DNA from: Ancistrus triradiatus
Lineage: Eukaryota > Chordata > Actinopteri > Siluriformes > Loricariidae
Direction of reading: 5' to 3'
NCBI GenBank assembly: GCA_025084515.1
Contig: JAJAGP010000339.1
Coordinates: 372,001 to 436,000, forward strand
DNA: 64,000 nt
Positions 21,851 through 32,230 of the stretch are shown here, piece by piece (position 1 is the stretch's first letter; each line of letters starts with the position of its first letter). The notes under the pieces are model-generated. The model did not search any database. It had not been told where the DNA came from and saw nothing but the letters and a program-made list of their open reading frames with translations. The translations under genes and the position numbers were made by a program.

Positions 21851-24100
21851 TAAGTGCTCGTGGGAGAGAGAGAGGCACGGACAGTGCAGGAGAGTGTGTG
21901 CATCATCGGTAAAGCTGCATCGACCGGACCGTCCAAATAATACCGCCTTCAGCTAAGCAATACTGTACATGGCAACTGTATAGCAACCAGTTTTACCCAA
22001 CATGCTCTTTCTTAACACGTACCTTATAAAAGCCATGTCGAAAGACAGTGGAGCCTACTGACTAGGACATGATCCACGAGTCCTGATCCTGAATGAGTTA
22101 CAATGACTGGTTCAAATTTAGCCCTGAAGATAAAGCTGCACGCAGGTCAAAAGGCGCAGTTGTTCCCCTTGTTATCAGGCTATGAGCAATATTTTTAGAA
22201 TGCCTGCTCTTTGGATCGCATTACTTGCACAGGGAAAACAACAACAGCTTTCAGCAGTCCACAAAGGGTTCGTTCGGACTTTTTAAGCTCGCACACTGCA
22301 GTTCTTCCCAACACAGCTGCCTAGCCCACTAGACAAAATTTAGCCACTGATCACCACAAGGTTCCAGCCACAGCGAGGACTCAGGAAGCTTCAGTCAGCC
22401 ACCCTGAAGGTCACTGAACCACGTCGAATACTTCACAGGCTTCTCAATCAGAGAACTAATTTCTCCCACAATAAGAGAGTTTACTTCAGGTGGCACAAAT
22501 CACCGGGGCACAGGGCCATAAGGCCAGATTAACACAGCTGTACACTAGAGCTGAAGCACTCTTTCCTCGACGGCCTTCAGGATTACAAGCCGCACTTGAC
22601 CACTTACATTTCTGCGAAAACCCGGCCGTACCAGCTGGGACTCGTAAGCATAAGGCCGTGGCTGCTGCAGCACAAGAGGAGGATAACGTGCAGGATAAGA
22701 CGAAACCTTTATACCACAGAGCGTCTCCAGCGAGCACAGTTAATCACAGGCACAAGCCGGTGGAAAGCACATCAAACACGGGATATGAGCCTTCACGCAA
22801 AGCTACTGCTGGTTTACCGAAAATACAGGAGGAAAACACAGCAACGACCGAGAAAAACACAACCCGACAGAAATGCTCAATGACATTTAAATTTGCCATG
22901 CTAATAAAATTAAAAGTGAGTCATTTCAGGGGGGGGGGAACTAAGATTATCTTGAATAAAACTCCCAAATCTCTTCAGGCTTACAATAATGAGGTTGTAT
23001 TCGTCATCGTACATGAATTACCTTCTATAAAAAAGTTGTTGTCGCCTTATAAATCAATTAGCAATAAGAAAATGACTGGGTTTGAGAACGAGAGGCATTG
23101 GCACGGTTTATTAAAAGACGCCTTGTTAGCACTGAAAATATTTCCTGACCTCTGCCAGAGTGCAAAAGGCCATCAGCAAGTAAGACGAAAGGATGACACA
23201 CAAGGGGAGCAGAAAAAAAACTCGGAGAAGAAATGATTTGAGATAAATTAATGTCTAATTTATTTGTGTGAAGAAGTTGTTCCCCAGACACTCCAGAGAG
23301 CTGAGTATGTCCCTAGGGAGCAGGCTGCGTTCGAGTGTGTGTGTGTGTGTGTGGTGTAATGGGATGTTTGGTTTTTTTTATTCAGGGTAACTTTGTACGT
23401 TCTAATTAAGAGCAGAAGCACTATTAAAAGCAACTATTCTTAATATTTGCTTTTCATCCATGGCTCCCCAGAGATTCTGTGGTTTAGGGTGTGAGGTGGA
23501 GAACTTCAATACACTTTCTACACCGGTTTAAATTTAGTAAGGATTCCAAAGTTGGGGCATTAAAAATGAATTACGTATTTGTTACATAAATAATATCATC
23601 ATCTTCGGCGAGCTGATACGCACACCGCATATCTGTGGGTCTTTTAGGCGCGCTGAAAAAATGGTAGAGGAGGAAAAAGGGACTTATTGTAATTAGTGGG
23701 TAGATGAGTGTTGTGGGATGAATGCTGTGGTCTGTGCTGAAGAATAAAAAGGTAATGTTCCTGGCATGGGCTCGGCGGCGTGTGTTTTACAGTCTGAGTT
23801 TGACTTGGAGCGGCGCGGGACCACACTTAAGCTGAGGTGTAGTTTAGTGCCACCCACTCTTTGTCACACTGGAGCTCATTCAGAACAAACTGGAAACATG
23901 GCCACGTCAGTCCTCCCAGGTCTGGGCCCATGCGCATGTGTGTGCAAAGAGAGAAGAAGGAGCATGGTACGAGAAAGGGACACTGATATATGCCCGAAGC
24001 GGTCCACACACAGCTTGTGGGCTCTCGCTAAAGCCATGAATAAAGCACTTGTGCATGTACAAGAACAAGCACAGATGTCCACATGCATGCACTCACTTTC
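21851..24100. other. sox6 intron, no assigned gene
   Basis: The longest plus-strand frame in this part is 22490-23236 (248 codons). It has no recognisable domain, runs through a poly(G)-containing AT-rich stretch and shows no codon or splice support, so I do not call a gene. A (GT)n run lies at about 23335-23353. The AT-rich part at 22870-23250 could be regulatory. Confidence 0.45.
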
Positions 24101-24101
24101 T

Positions 24102-24121
24102 CACACACACACACACACACA
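24102..24121. repeat. (AC)n microsatellite just inside the 5' splice site of the second sox6 coding exon
   Basis: On the sox6 (minus) strand this is a UG-repeat tract beginning about 25 nt after the GT of the intron donor. UG repeats are targets of CELF-type and TDP-43-type splicing proteins. Confidence 0.9.
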
Positions 24122-24146
24122 TATTGAGAACTGAGTCTTCTCATAC

Positions 24147-24357
24147 CGTCTTGTTCTGTCTTTGTCATCTCCTCCAGCTTCTTCTGCTTCAGTGTGTCCA
24201 CCACATCGGCCAAGCTTCCTTTGCGACGCTCAGGCGTTCCAAAGGCTGAGGCACCCAGCAGGTCACCTCGCTCCCTTGCCCCCTCCTCCGGCTTGTGCGG
24301 AGAGGTAGAGTTATTCCGGAAGGAGTAGAGGGAACATAGTTTATTGCTGTCTGACTC
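24147..24357 (-). CDS. sox6: sox6 second coding exon (residues 80-149)
   Basis: This 211-bp exon encodes residues 80-149 of Sox6 plus one base (phase 1 at its 3' end). It begins ESDSNKLCSLYSFRN and contains STSPHKPEEG, FGTPERRKGSLADVV and DTLKQKKLEEMTKTEQD. The last two blocks are the conserved SoxD region just before the leucine-zipper coiled coil, and KQKKLEEMT with TEQ points to Sox6 rather than Sox5. The acceptor is a long pyrimidine tract ending 'ttgttttcctctag' (24358-24360 is the TAG). The donor is 'gacg|gtatgag' with GT at 24146-24145. Sox6 is a nuclear HMG-box factor acting in cartilage, muscle fibre type, red cell and neural development. The HMG box and zipper are encoded by exons not in this window. 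The exon joins 29903-30139 in frame. Confidence 0.95.
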
Positions 24358-26304
24358 CTAGAGGAAAACAAAGAGAAGGGGGGGAGAGGAGATTGTTTTG
24401 AGTGCAAATCTTTTTCAGGCCTCAAATCTTTTCCAAGCGTTTTCCCACATGTCTACAATGAGATGAGTCGAAACTGTCAAGCCCATATCACAGCTAGATC
24501 TATTAACATCTATCGTTCGCAAACCTAAAACAAGACCCGCGAGCGCCAACACACTGTTTAACGATCAGCTCTTGCTGGGCAAGCTGCGGTTACCGATGCT
24601 TTCTTCCCTAACCTGACTGTTGTGAAAGAGATCACGAAAAAAAAAGAAAGAAATTCACGCTAAACTGTTGAGAGTCAGGATTTGAGCGCTGTCGGTTCCT
24701 CCGGTGGCTGGCTGCCCCTTGGTGAACCCTGCGGGCCATCGTAAATCAGGGTGCTGTCTGGAGCTGCTGTGGTTTTGCGATCCCACCTGTGCGTGGTTTA
24801 GTGGTGAAATGAGTTCTCGTTTGAGAGCTGAACCTTTTACTTCCTGCTTGTTGTGGACTAAAAACACGTTTGTTTGCAATTCAAATGTGTCAAAAGGAGA
24901 GAGAAATAAAAAGTGCAGCCAGTTAGAAGGAGTCGGAATTCTCAAACTACAGCAGGCGTTCCAGCTCCTCCCAGAATGCCATTGTGAAACGCTGGCAGCA
25001 CATGATTGATGAGCAGCAGAGATTTCAGAGGAAAGAATTTGCAGACGAGTCCAGGAGCACGAGATTGCTCCATCGTAGTGTATATGGCGCTACTTAATCC
25101 CTGCAAATATGCAGGAACGCAACAAACTGACAGATCTTGACAGCAACAGTGCAGGATTGTGTGAATGCAGCTCTGTTCCCCGGACACGTCTGAAATAGAT
25201 GGGCACAGACGGGCTATAGAGTAGGCTGGGGCAGCAAGTGGTGGGGTGGCCAGGCCAGCAGGGGTGAGATAAATCAGAGTAATCGGTTGGCAAAGACAGA
25301 GCACTGGCCACACAGACGGCTGGCACAGCGGAGAAGCCAGGTAATCAGTAGAGACTACATGCTCTCTCTCGCGCTCTCTCATTTTTTATCTTCTTTTCAC
25401 ACTCTGGCAACCCAAACTTTCTCCACAGTTGTTTTCTCAGGCTTTATTCTCCTCCATTCTTATTTCAAGCCCGACCCAAAACCCACTACTCTACCAAAAT
25501 GACCATGATTCTGCAAACAGAAATAAAAGTAATGAAACAATCAGATATTCTGGGTAATATTAATCTCGAATATCAACAAAGGTTTGGCCTTTAAACAAAG
25601 ACAATTTATATTGAACTACTCAATCAACAACAACAAAAACCTACAAAACAACACATACAACAACAAATCTCCATAAGATTACAGAACAGAGCTCCAGAGT
25701 ATGCAAATGAAACCCCTGTTAAGATCAAATGAGCACAATTAACTTTTCATACCCCTTTCTCTCATTATATCAAAGAAGGTCCGCCCAGCCCGAAAACAAT
25801 GCAGCAGAAATCTTTGAGACGCGTTCCTAATCCAATTAGGCGTGCTGTAATAAGGAGCACCTGAGCTGCACGGCTCATTTACATAAGAGAGACAGCGTGA
25901 AGTGCCCACCCAGGATCAGTTGTGTGCCGGCATGACCAAAGAAAAAAAGAAAATAATGGCAGTGGAAGTCAGGGATCATAGGCTTTCTTTTAGCCCAAAG
26001 TTCCAGGTCTCAAGCTCTCCGCTATAGTTGTAATACCCACTTTAGTTCAGCTGGCAGTGCTGGGAATTAGACCATAGAGAGGCAAGACCCATACCGCTGC
26101 TGGTATGGTGGACCTGATGCTTTTGTTTGATGGAAGCCAAAAAGGCATTGATAAGACGGCATTACGAACAACATGGAAGATCAGCTAGATGAAACAGAGG
26201 CTCAGTGAGTGAATGTGAACCAGTTCATATAGTTATAGGTTAGAGAGAATATACAGGTACTTATAAATACTTTCTAGTTTGTTTTAAATGAGCAGCGTAA
26301 AGTC

Positions 26305-26545
26305 AAACAAACATGTAACTTGCACAAAAAAGTCTCTAAACACATCAACCGTGAAGCTAAGAAGCAAACGAGCACATGACCAGTAAATGTAATAACACTT
26401 ACGGACCGTGTTGACTGCCTGTTTACAGCTGTAACGTCAGGAGTTAAGAGATTTTTATTTCCTGAGGTATTTGATTATAATTGGTCATTAAAGTGATCGG
26501 TTGTTGACTGGATGTTCGTTAAATGGCGCATTCCTGTATTTTTAC
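26305..26545 (+). repeat. Unclassified dispersed repeat, copy 2 of 3
   Basis: It contains 'aacttgcacaaaaaagtc' and 'tctctaaacacatcaacc' as at 3196, then 'ctgtttacagctgtaacg', 'tttttatttcctgaggta' and 'tttgattataattggtc', which parallel the inverted copy at 55480-55760 ('gctgtttacgcctgc', 'tttttatttcctattataat' on the minus strand). Confidence 0.65.
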
Positions 26546-27264
26546 TTGCACATTTAGTAACATATCATCAAGGACACCACTTGTTATAGTTATTTGTGCA
26601 TTTGTGCTGTACAGTTTAGCACTCAAACCCTTTCACGCTGTAAAGATTTTAATTGAAACCAAATTTTAAACTGTAGCTGTATAGCCAATCCTCTGCTTGG
26701 TCTCTTCCGAGGGTCTCTCATTTGCTGATTTGTTGAAGCCACTGTTACAAAAAGTGGCACCTGTATAAATCCTACCAGGACAGGGCATACTGGAAAGCAT
26801 TTAGCAAAGGAACCACCTATTCACATATAAGCTTCGGCATCTAGTCACTAACAGAATCTAGAGGTTTCTAGATTCAAACTTTTTTAAAGCAGTTCATGTC
26901 TTTGTGAATGACTTAAATCTCAATCAAAAGGCTTTTTAATACATTTACTACAAGCCTGGGTTATAGTCGGCTGGAAGGAACCAGTACTTTGGAATGTGTT
27001 TGCTGCTTTCAAATGCTGAGGAACGCCAAGAGCCAAAGCCGTCACGTTCCCGATCATGATTGACAGAAAGGAACTCAGAGCCAACCTCATTTCATCTTGC
27101 ATCCTATATGACTACAACGTCTACTTTATACATCACAGGGTCTTAGAACCATGCAAGAATCATACGTGAAACAACAGTACTGGTAAGTCAGTGGTCTTCT
27201 CTAACAGGTCATCTTAATCATTACTTCAAGTCTAATTTTGCCCAGATACATGTGTATCTCTTAT

Positions 27265-27490
27265 CATCTAGGCTCCCCATTGAGGTTGGATCATCTAGGC
27301 TCCCCATTGAGGTTGGGTCCCGTTTTGAGTCTGGGTCCTCTCAAGGTTTCTTCCTTTATAACATTTAGGGAGTTTTTCCTTGCCACTTTCACTTGCCTTG
27401 CAAGTTTTAAGCTGCTGGATGTCAAATAACTACTGTGCAGCACTTTGGTTGACACTTGTTGTCTTTGAAATGTGCTATACAAATAAACTT
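27265..27490 (+). repeat. Dispersed repeat with 'gctatacaaataaa' tail
   Basis: It holds 'gggtcccgttttgagtctgg', 'ggtcctctcaaggtttcttc' and 'agggagtttttccttgccac', the complement of 56300-56390, and ends 'gtgctatacaaataaacttg'. It also has a short local duplication of 'catctaggctccccattgag' at about 27268-27313. Class unknown, possibly the 3' end of a non-LTR element. Confidence 0.7.
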
Positions 27491-27529
27491 GTCTTGTCAC
27501 TGTAACCCCAGTCTTGCTTAGTTAGGTCT

Positions 27530-27605
27530 GTGGGCCAAGATATTCATAAAGCTGCTTTGAGCCAGTGCTGCGTTGTGAAAATTGCTATATAAATAAATTT
27601 GACTT
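27530..27605 (+). repeat. Second truncated copy of the same tail
   Basis: Only the 3' end is present: 'aaagctgctttgagcc', then 'attgctatataaataaattt'. It lies head-to-tail about 40 bp after the previous copy. 3'-end-only copies suit target-primed reverse transcription. Confidence 0.65.
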
Positions 27606-27715
27606 TAACTTATAAAAGGTCCACATTTGTTAGTGGGTTGCAGCCCCCTTCCCAAACATGGACAGTTTCACAACCTTCTGATTTTTCACTTTAACTACTG
27701 TATACAAGGACATAC

Positions 27716-28030
27716 TACACTACATAGACAAAAGTTTTTGGACATCCAAAAATTACACCAAAAACCAGGGGTATTAGCAAGGACTTTCTATCCCCTTCAC
27801 TTCTACAGTGGCTTTTTACTCTTCTGAGAAGGTTTTCCAATAGAATGTGGAACATCACTGTGAGGTTAGGCACTGATGTTGGACAATAAGCCCTGATTCC
27901 AGTGGCTGTTCCAGTTAATCTCAGTGATGTCTGATGAAGTTCTCCACGAAAGTTGGCAAACCATTCATTTATGGACTTTAAGTTTTGTCTCTGGCTTTGA
28001 TCAATTGGTAATCTATGGCTTGACATGAAC
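27716..28030. mobile_element. Degenerate MITE-like element with 'gacaaaagtttttggaca' end
   Basis: The left end resembles the common fish terminus that reads roughly 'acaaaagtattgggaca'. The body has 'ccttcacttctacagtggc' and 'ggacaataagccctgattcc'. No matching right terminus was resolved and no coding frame is present. Confidence 0.5.
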
Positions 28031-28779
28031 TAAGAAATGCATTATGTTTCAGGTATTTATCTTCTGATTCCCTCCTTTTGAGATTTTCTTTTGTCCTGCT
28101 GAATATGAAGAGGATAGATTTGCTAATACAAGACCAATTTGGAAATATTGTGGACGTTGCAGACTACACAGTACATGATGACTAGTTCCAGTACAGTACT
28201 ATGGTGCTAATGTGTGTGATTTTCTGCAAGATTATTAGCAGCCTTTGGGTCCAAGAGAGCCTTTGGGTCCAAGAGAGGAGAGGAGAGGAGAAACGGTTTG
28301 GGGAGAATTTCCTTTCATAAGCAGTAAACAATGAGGGCCTGTCAAAGCCACTTCATGTGTCTGAGCCCAAAAGAGAGAGGCCATTGAGACCAGTTTCATA
28401 CACTCAACGGTTCTGATTCCTACACTCTCATTGTCTCCCTATTTATAGATTCATAAAATCGCTCTGACGTGAAATGTAATTCAACACAGTGCTCTTTGCG
28501 ACTTTTTGCACCGCAAGGGATCTTGAGCCACTTGCTGATGGCTTAGACTTCAAAGCCAAGCATTTGGCAAAAGACGTTGTACAGAAATGTTCCAGGGGGG
28601 GCTTTGACTACATTCGGGCCACGTCCTTGGGATGAAAATCCGCCTCAGCTGGGATGCAGTGTTTTGCAGATGCGTGTACATGTACATGAGGGACAGAACA
28701 GATAGTGCCAAATGTCTCTGTCCTTATTCCCTCTGTGAGACATGACATTGGAACACTATTGTCCTGTCCTTTTTATGTA

Positions 28780-29510
28780 CACTCACCGGTCACTATTAGG
28801 TACAAATCGTTGTTTCTAAACTCATTGTCCATTTTATCAGATCCACTTATCCACCATGTAGATGCACTTTGTAGTTCTACAGTTGCAGACTGTAGTCCAT
28901 CTGTTTCTCTATATACTTTGTTAGTCTCCTTTACTCTGTTATATAATGCCCCCCGAGTGGATCAGACTGCTGGAGTGCTGCTGGAGGTATTACACACTGT
29001 GCTCACTCACTGTGCACTCTGTTAGACACATCTACCATATCACATCACCTTGTAGATGTATAGAGACAGAGACGTCTGTTGTTGCACAGTTTGTGTTAGT
29101 CGTCCCCTAATTCTTCATCAGTGCTCACAGAGTGCTGCCTGTAGGATGCCTGGTGGCTGAACATTTTTGATTGGAGGACTATTTTCAGTCCAGCAGTGAC
29201 AGTGAGGTGCTTAAAAACTCCAGCAGCACTGCTGGGTCTTATCCACTCATACCACCACCATGTCAGTGTCACTGCAGTGCTGAGAATGATCCACTACCCA
29301 AATGTTACAAGATCTGTGGTGGTCCTGTGGGGGTCCTGTCCATTAGAGAATAGAATAAAGTGGACTAAAAGTATGTAGAGAAACAGATGGACTACAGTCT
29401 GCAATTGTAGAACTACAAAGTGCTTCTATACAGACAGTGGAACTGATCAAATAGGCACATGTACAAACAAGGAGGTGCATATTATAGACATTATGGATTT
29501 GATATGGCTT
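28780..29510. mobile_element. Foldback element, near full length
   Basis: It starts after TA with 'cactcaccggtcactatta', then 'gatgcactttgtagttctac' and 'gtccatctgtttctcta'. It folds back with 'aacagatggactacagtctg' and 'agaactacaaagtgcttc' (29409-29426). The inner palindrome includes 'agcagtgctgctgg'-type words. No coding capacity. Copies: 9190, 41962, 53862. Confidence 0.85.
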
Positions 29511-29870
29511 TGATCTTTACCCTGTTCACAGACACTATGTGAAACACTGTCTGTTTTCATTAATATGGTATGATCTAGCGTTGAACTGCTATAAAACCAA
29601 TGTTAACATCCAATGTTATGAACTGAACTTGGGTGTTAAAGGCCTCCATCTAAACACTAAGCCAGGAATAGAAACGAACAATCTATGTGTGCAGTCGCCC
29701 ACATCCCCGCACAAAACACTACACCTCACTGCTATCCAAAATCCCCATGCAACCCCAACATAAAGCCACTTGTCAGGCATTACTCGTTTAGAAAAGAACA
29801 TTACCGGGGCTTTTGCTTCTAAATGATCCATGTTAAGCTCAGTGCCCACTGTCTGGAGCCTTGCGTCTGA

Positions 29871-29884
29871 GTGTGTGTGTGTGT
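29871..29884. repeat. (GT)n run just inside the 5' splice site of the first sox6 coding exon
   Basis: On the sox6 strand this is a CA-repeat beginning about 19 nt after the intron GT ('gtgagaacacgcacccagac' then CA repeats). CA repeats near donors bind hnRNP L-type regulators. Confidence 0.85.
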
Positions 29885-29902
29885 CTGGGTGCGTGTTCTC
29901 AC

Positions 29903-30139
29903 CAGGTGCTGGGTCGACACCAATCCGTCCCAGTCGGATTCAGACGGCACGCCGCCGCTGACGGGTGGCAGCTCTTCAGTGTGCATCTTGCCATGCAGCA
30001 GGTTGTGTATTGGCAAGTGCTGTGTTGCCAGTGAATCTGTGCCTTCCTCTTTTTCCCACACCAGGCGCTCCTGACCTGCTCCTTCCTCGCCGCTGTCCGC
30101 ACCCGACGCAAACGGAGAGGTGACTTGCTTGGAAGACAT
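29903..30139 (-). CDS. sox6: sox6 first coding exon (residues 1-79)
   Basis: The start ATG is at 30139-30137 and the exon ends at 29903 (237 coding bases, 79 codons, phase 0). The protein starts MSSKQVTSPFASGADSGEE, then KEEGTDSLATQHLPIHNLL, KMHTEELPP and ESDWDGLVSTQHL. The MSSKQ-TSPFA start, HLP-H, EELP and the DWD motif are those of vertebrate Sox6, whose corresponding exon has the same length as I recall it. The acceptor 'tgttttagcag' leaves only four untranslated bases (AATC) before the ATG, with A at -3. The 5' UTR is therefore mostly in an upstream exon not located. The donor is 'cacctg|gtgagaac'. The acidic, disordered N-terminus has no DNA-binding domain. The exon continues at 24357. 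Confidence 0.95.
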
Positions 30140-30172
30140 GATTCTGCTAAAACACAGAGAGAGAGAGAGCGA
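30140..30172 (-). other. sox6 3' splice site with CU-repeat pyrimidine tract
   Basis: On the sox6 strand: a (CU)n run, then 'gtgttttagcag|aatcATG'. The plus strand shows it as 'gagagagagagc'. Pure CU repeats are classic PTB-binding sites, so exon choice here could be regulated. AG is at 30145-30144. Confidence 0.85.
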
Positions 30173-31929
30173 CCAGGTCAGAGGATGAAGAAAGCATTTC
30201 CAAGGAGCAGGAGCAAAAGCTTTGAGGTCTTAAACCTTTGCTTAATGTAAAAGCTGCAGAACAGTATCTAACGTAGGCTCAATCCTCTGATAATGCTTTC
30301 CTGTAGACTGTAGAGAAAAACTTTACTGATAAGTGTCAGGTTACAGTTAGTAGAGTAGAGAGAGAAGAAATAGTGCGTTGCTGCTTCTTCAGTAGTAAAC
30401 ATTAAGCACTGTAGGTTCATGGAGCGAAAAAGGGCTCCTTGCATGAAAAGTTAAAACGTAGTTGGTAAATTAATTCATTTTTACGAGTCAACACGCCAGG
30501 GCAGCAAAAAATCCAGTCTTTTTATTAACCCTCTATAAATGAACAAATAATTAACATTTCCGAACTACAGGTATGCGGCGTTTAACATCCACCCAATCAG
30601 TGTCCATTCACTTTAAGGGCCGAAATCTTAAGATCTGTAATTTATCATAAACCGAGGAGTTTAACAGATTCTGTACATGCCATAGCACAGCCTACTTTAA
30701 ACATGCTTAAAACACTCATTAAACTACAGCTGGGCAAAATAAGCTTTCATTACATAAGCTTATTTTATGTGATTTATTGAATAATGTATTGAAAGTGAAA
30801 CACAATAGCGATTATTGCCACGACCGTGGCTTTTCCTCACTACATTACCCAGCGCTCATCACTAACACGCACTGCCGACTTCCTCATCTAGCACGGGAGA
30901 GTGCAGGAGAATATCATACTGCATATCATTTGCCCAGGGAAAAAACTACATTTAGAGGTATCCTGAGGACACTTTCTGCTGAATGGGTATTTACGAATAT
31001 TATCGGATTCCCATCGTAAAGTCGAAATATCGTAAGTAATCCTAAAAGGGGGAATAACTCTATATCATCTTATTCGCATCTGAATGACAAAACTAGTACG
31101 AGCGAACCCCTGAGCCAACTTTAAATGGCCCTTACCTGTACATTCAAATTAAAGAGCAAAAGAAATCAATGAGCAGAAAGAAATGATGCATTCATTTCTT
31201 CTCTCGTAAAGAGTGATACATTTGCCATAGAGGCCTGCATTGCTGGGACAGTTTATGACACGTTTTCCCTCCCAACAATTAATCGAGCCGCACTCACGCT
31301 GCTTGGTACAAATGGGGAAAATGCATACAGAGGGTGATAATCTAATTAAGCTCTTGGTATAAATGACTGTATCATAAGGTTTTCCTACTGATGTGAAGTG
31401 CTGAGGAGCAGCCAGCACGTGTTTACTCCTAATCCCCTTCCTCTCCGTCTGCCTCGTGCGGTTTATCTATGCTGGATATCCAGCAAGCACATCACCTCAG
31501 CACTCTATACCAGCTCCTATCTATCGGCACGGGTGCGGCGCTACACTTCGCTACCGAGTTCTCGTGAATATAACCAGGCGAAGGTGTGATATTGGCCGAG
31601 TTGGCACTGGATGGAGGGCAGAAGCGCTTTGGGTCAAGGTTCTGCTGTGAGCTAATGTCCTCCCTTAGCCTGCTGAGACATGAGTCCGGATGGGTAATGA
31701 AGGCGGCCCAAGGTGCATCCAGAACTCCCGGCTCTGCCAAGTTTTCCAGCGTGAGGTCCGTCGGGGGACAAACGCAGATCTGACACAGGGAGAGATTATT
31801 TTAACACCAAAGTGCAAGTTAACGCGCTGGGCCCCGGGGCCTGTGAATGAGCGATGTGATGGCCCGCGGCCTCTCTGTAGAATGACTACATTCTTTGAAG
31901 ACGTGCCATCTATTTGCACACATGACTTA
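30173..31929. other. Upstream or first-intron DNA of sox6, TE-free
   Basis: No recognised repeat. About 31140-31400 is AT-rich with words such as 'ccaacaattaatcgagccgc' and 'gtgataatctaattaagc', typical of homeodomain-rich conserved non-coding elements (inference). Frames at 31398-31974 on both strands overlap each other and are not called. Confidence 0.4.
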
Positions 31930-32230
31930 GCACTAAGACCTGCATATGAATCGTCGATTCATACACTTCGCTAATTGAGCTCATCGGCAACTCCCGCGGC
32001 CCCGGACGACGTCGGCGCCTGCGATACGCGCAACGGATCATACGTGCGTCATATGAATTCACGAGCGGTTGCGCCACGAGCACAATTGGACGATCGACGG
32101 ACGGCAAGGGGAAATTAATCGAGCAGGCTACAACAGCTGTGTAAACCACAGCCCACCTGTCAGTTAGCGTGAAGGGCGGGCCGGCGGAGCTGGAGGTCTG
32201 GGTCCGCGCGAGCGCTCCGGCGTCTGTGTT
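31930..32230. promoter_or_regulatory. CpG-dense block, candidate sox6 promoter or untranslated exon
   Basis: By hand I count about 36 CpG in about 310 bp (for example 'cccgcggccccggacgacgt', 'ccgcgcgagcgctccgg'), far denser than the surroundings. It lies about 1.8 kb upstream of the first coding exon. On the minus strand 'aactgacag|gtgggc' (GT at 32156-32155) is a possible weak donor for an untranslated exon. A CCAAT-type word lies nearby ('atcagccaataaattg' at about 32262-32278). No TATA box is evident. Promoter function is inference. Confidence 0.5.

Larger units (their letters stand above)
24358..29902 (-). other. sox6: sox6 intron between the first two coding exons
   Basis: About 5.5 kb, bounded by 'ctg|gtgagaac' at 29902 and 'ttcctctag' at 24358. 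The right-hand half is full of old repeats (26305, 27265, 27530, 27716, 28780). The left part, 24361-26300, shows no recognisable mobile element. The frame at 24942-25382 has no known motif. A stretch around 28440-28660 is repeat-free and could be regulatory. Confidence 0.85.

Noticed and set aside
22490..23236. 248-codon open frame, one of the longest in the window
   Set aside because: No recognisable domain, low-complexity tail, no splice or promoter support; lies in sox6 intron and is best explained by chance.
1..24146. Further sox6 exons (zipper, HMG box)
   Set aside because: I looked for minus-strand coding of the EKLLSKDW-type and HMG-box regions and found none; they should lie left of the window.
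24028..24213. Separate small protein starting MADVVDTLKQ
   Set aside because: This is the 3' part of the sox6 exon read past its donor into the UG repeat; the true exon starts at 24357.
29819..29902. Extension of the first sox6 exon to the in-frame stop
   Set aside because: A consensus donor (ctg|gtgagaac) ends the exon at 29903, and the sequence after it is a CA repeat without Sox6 similarity.
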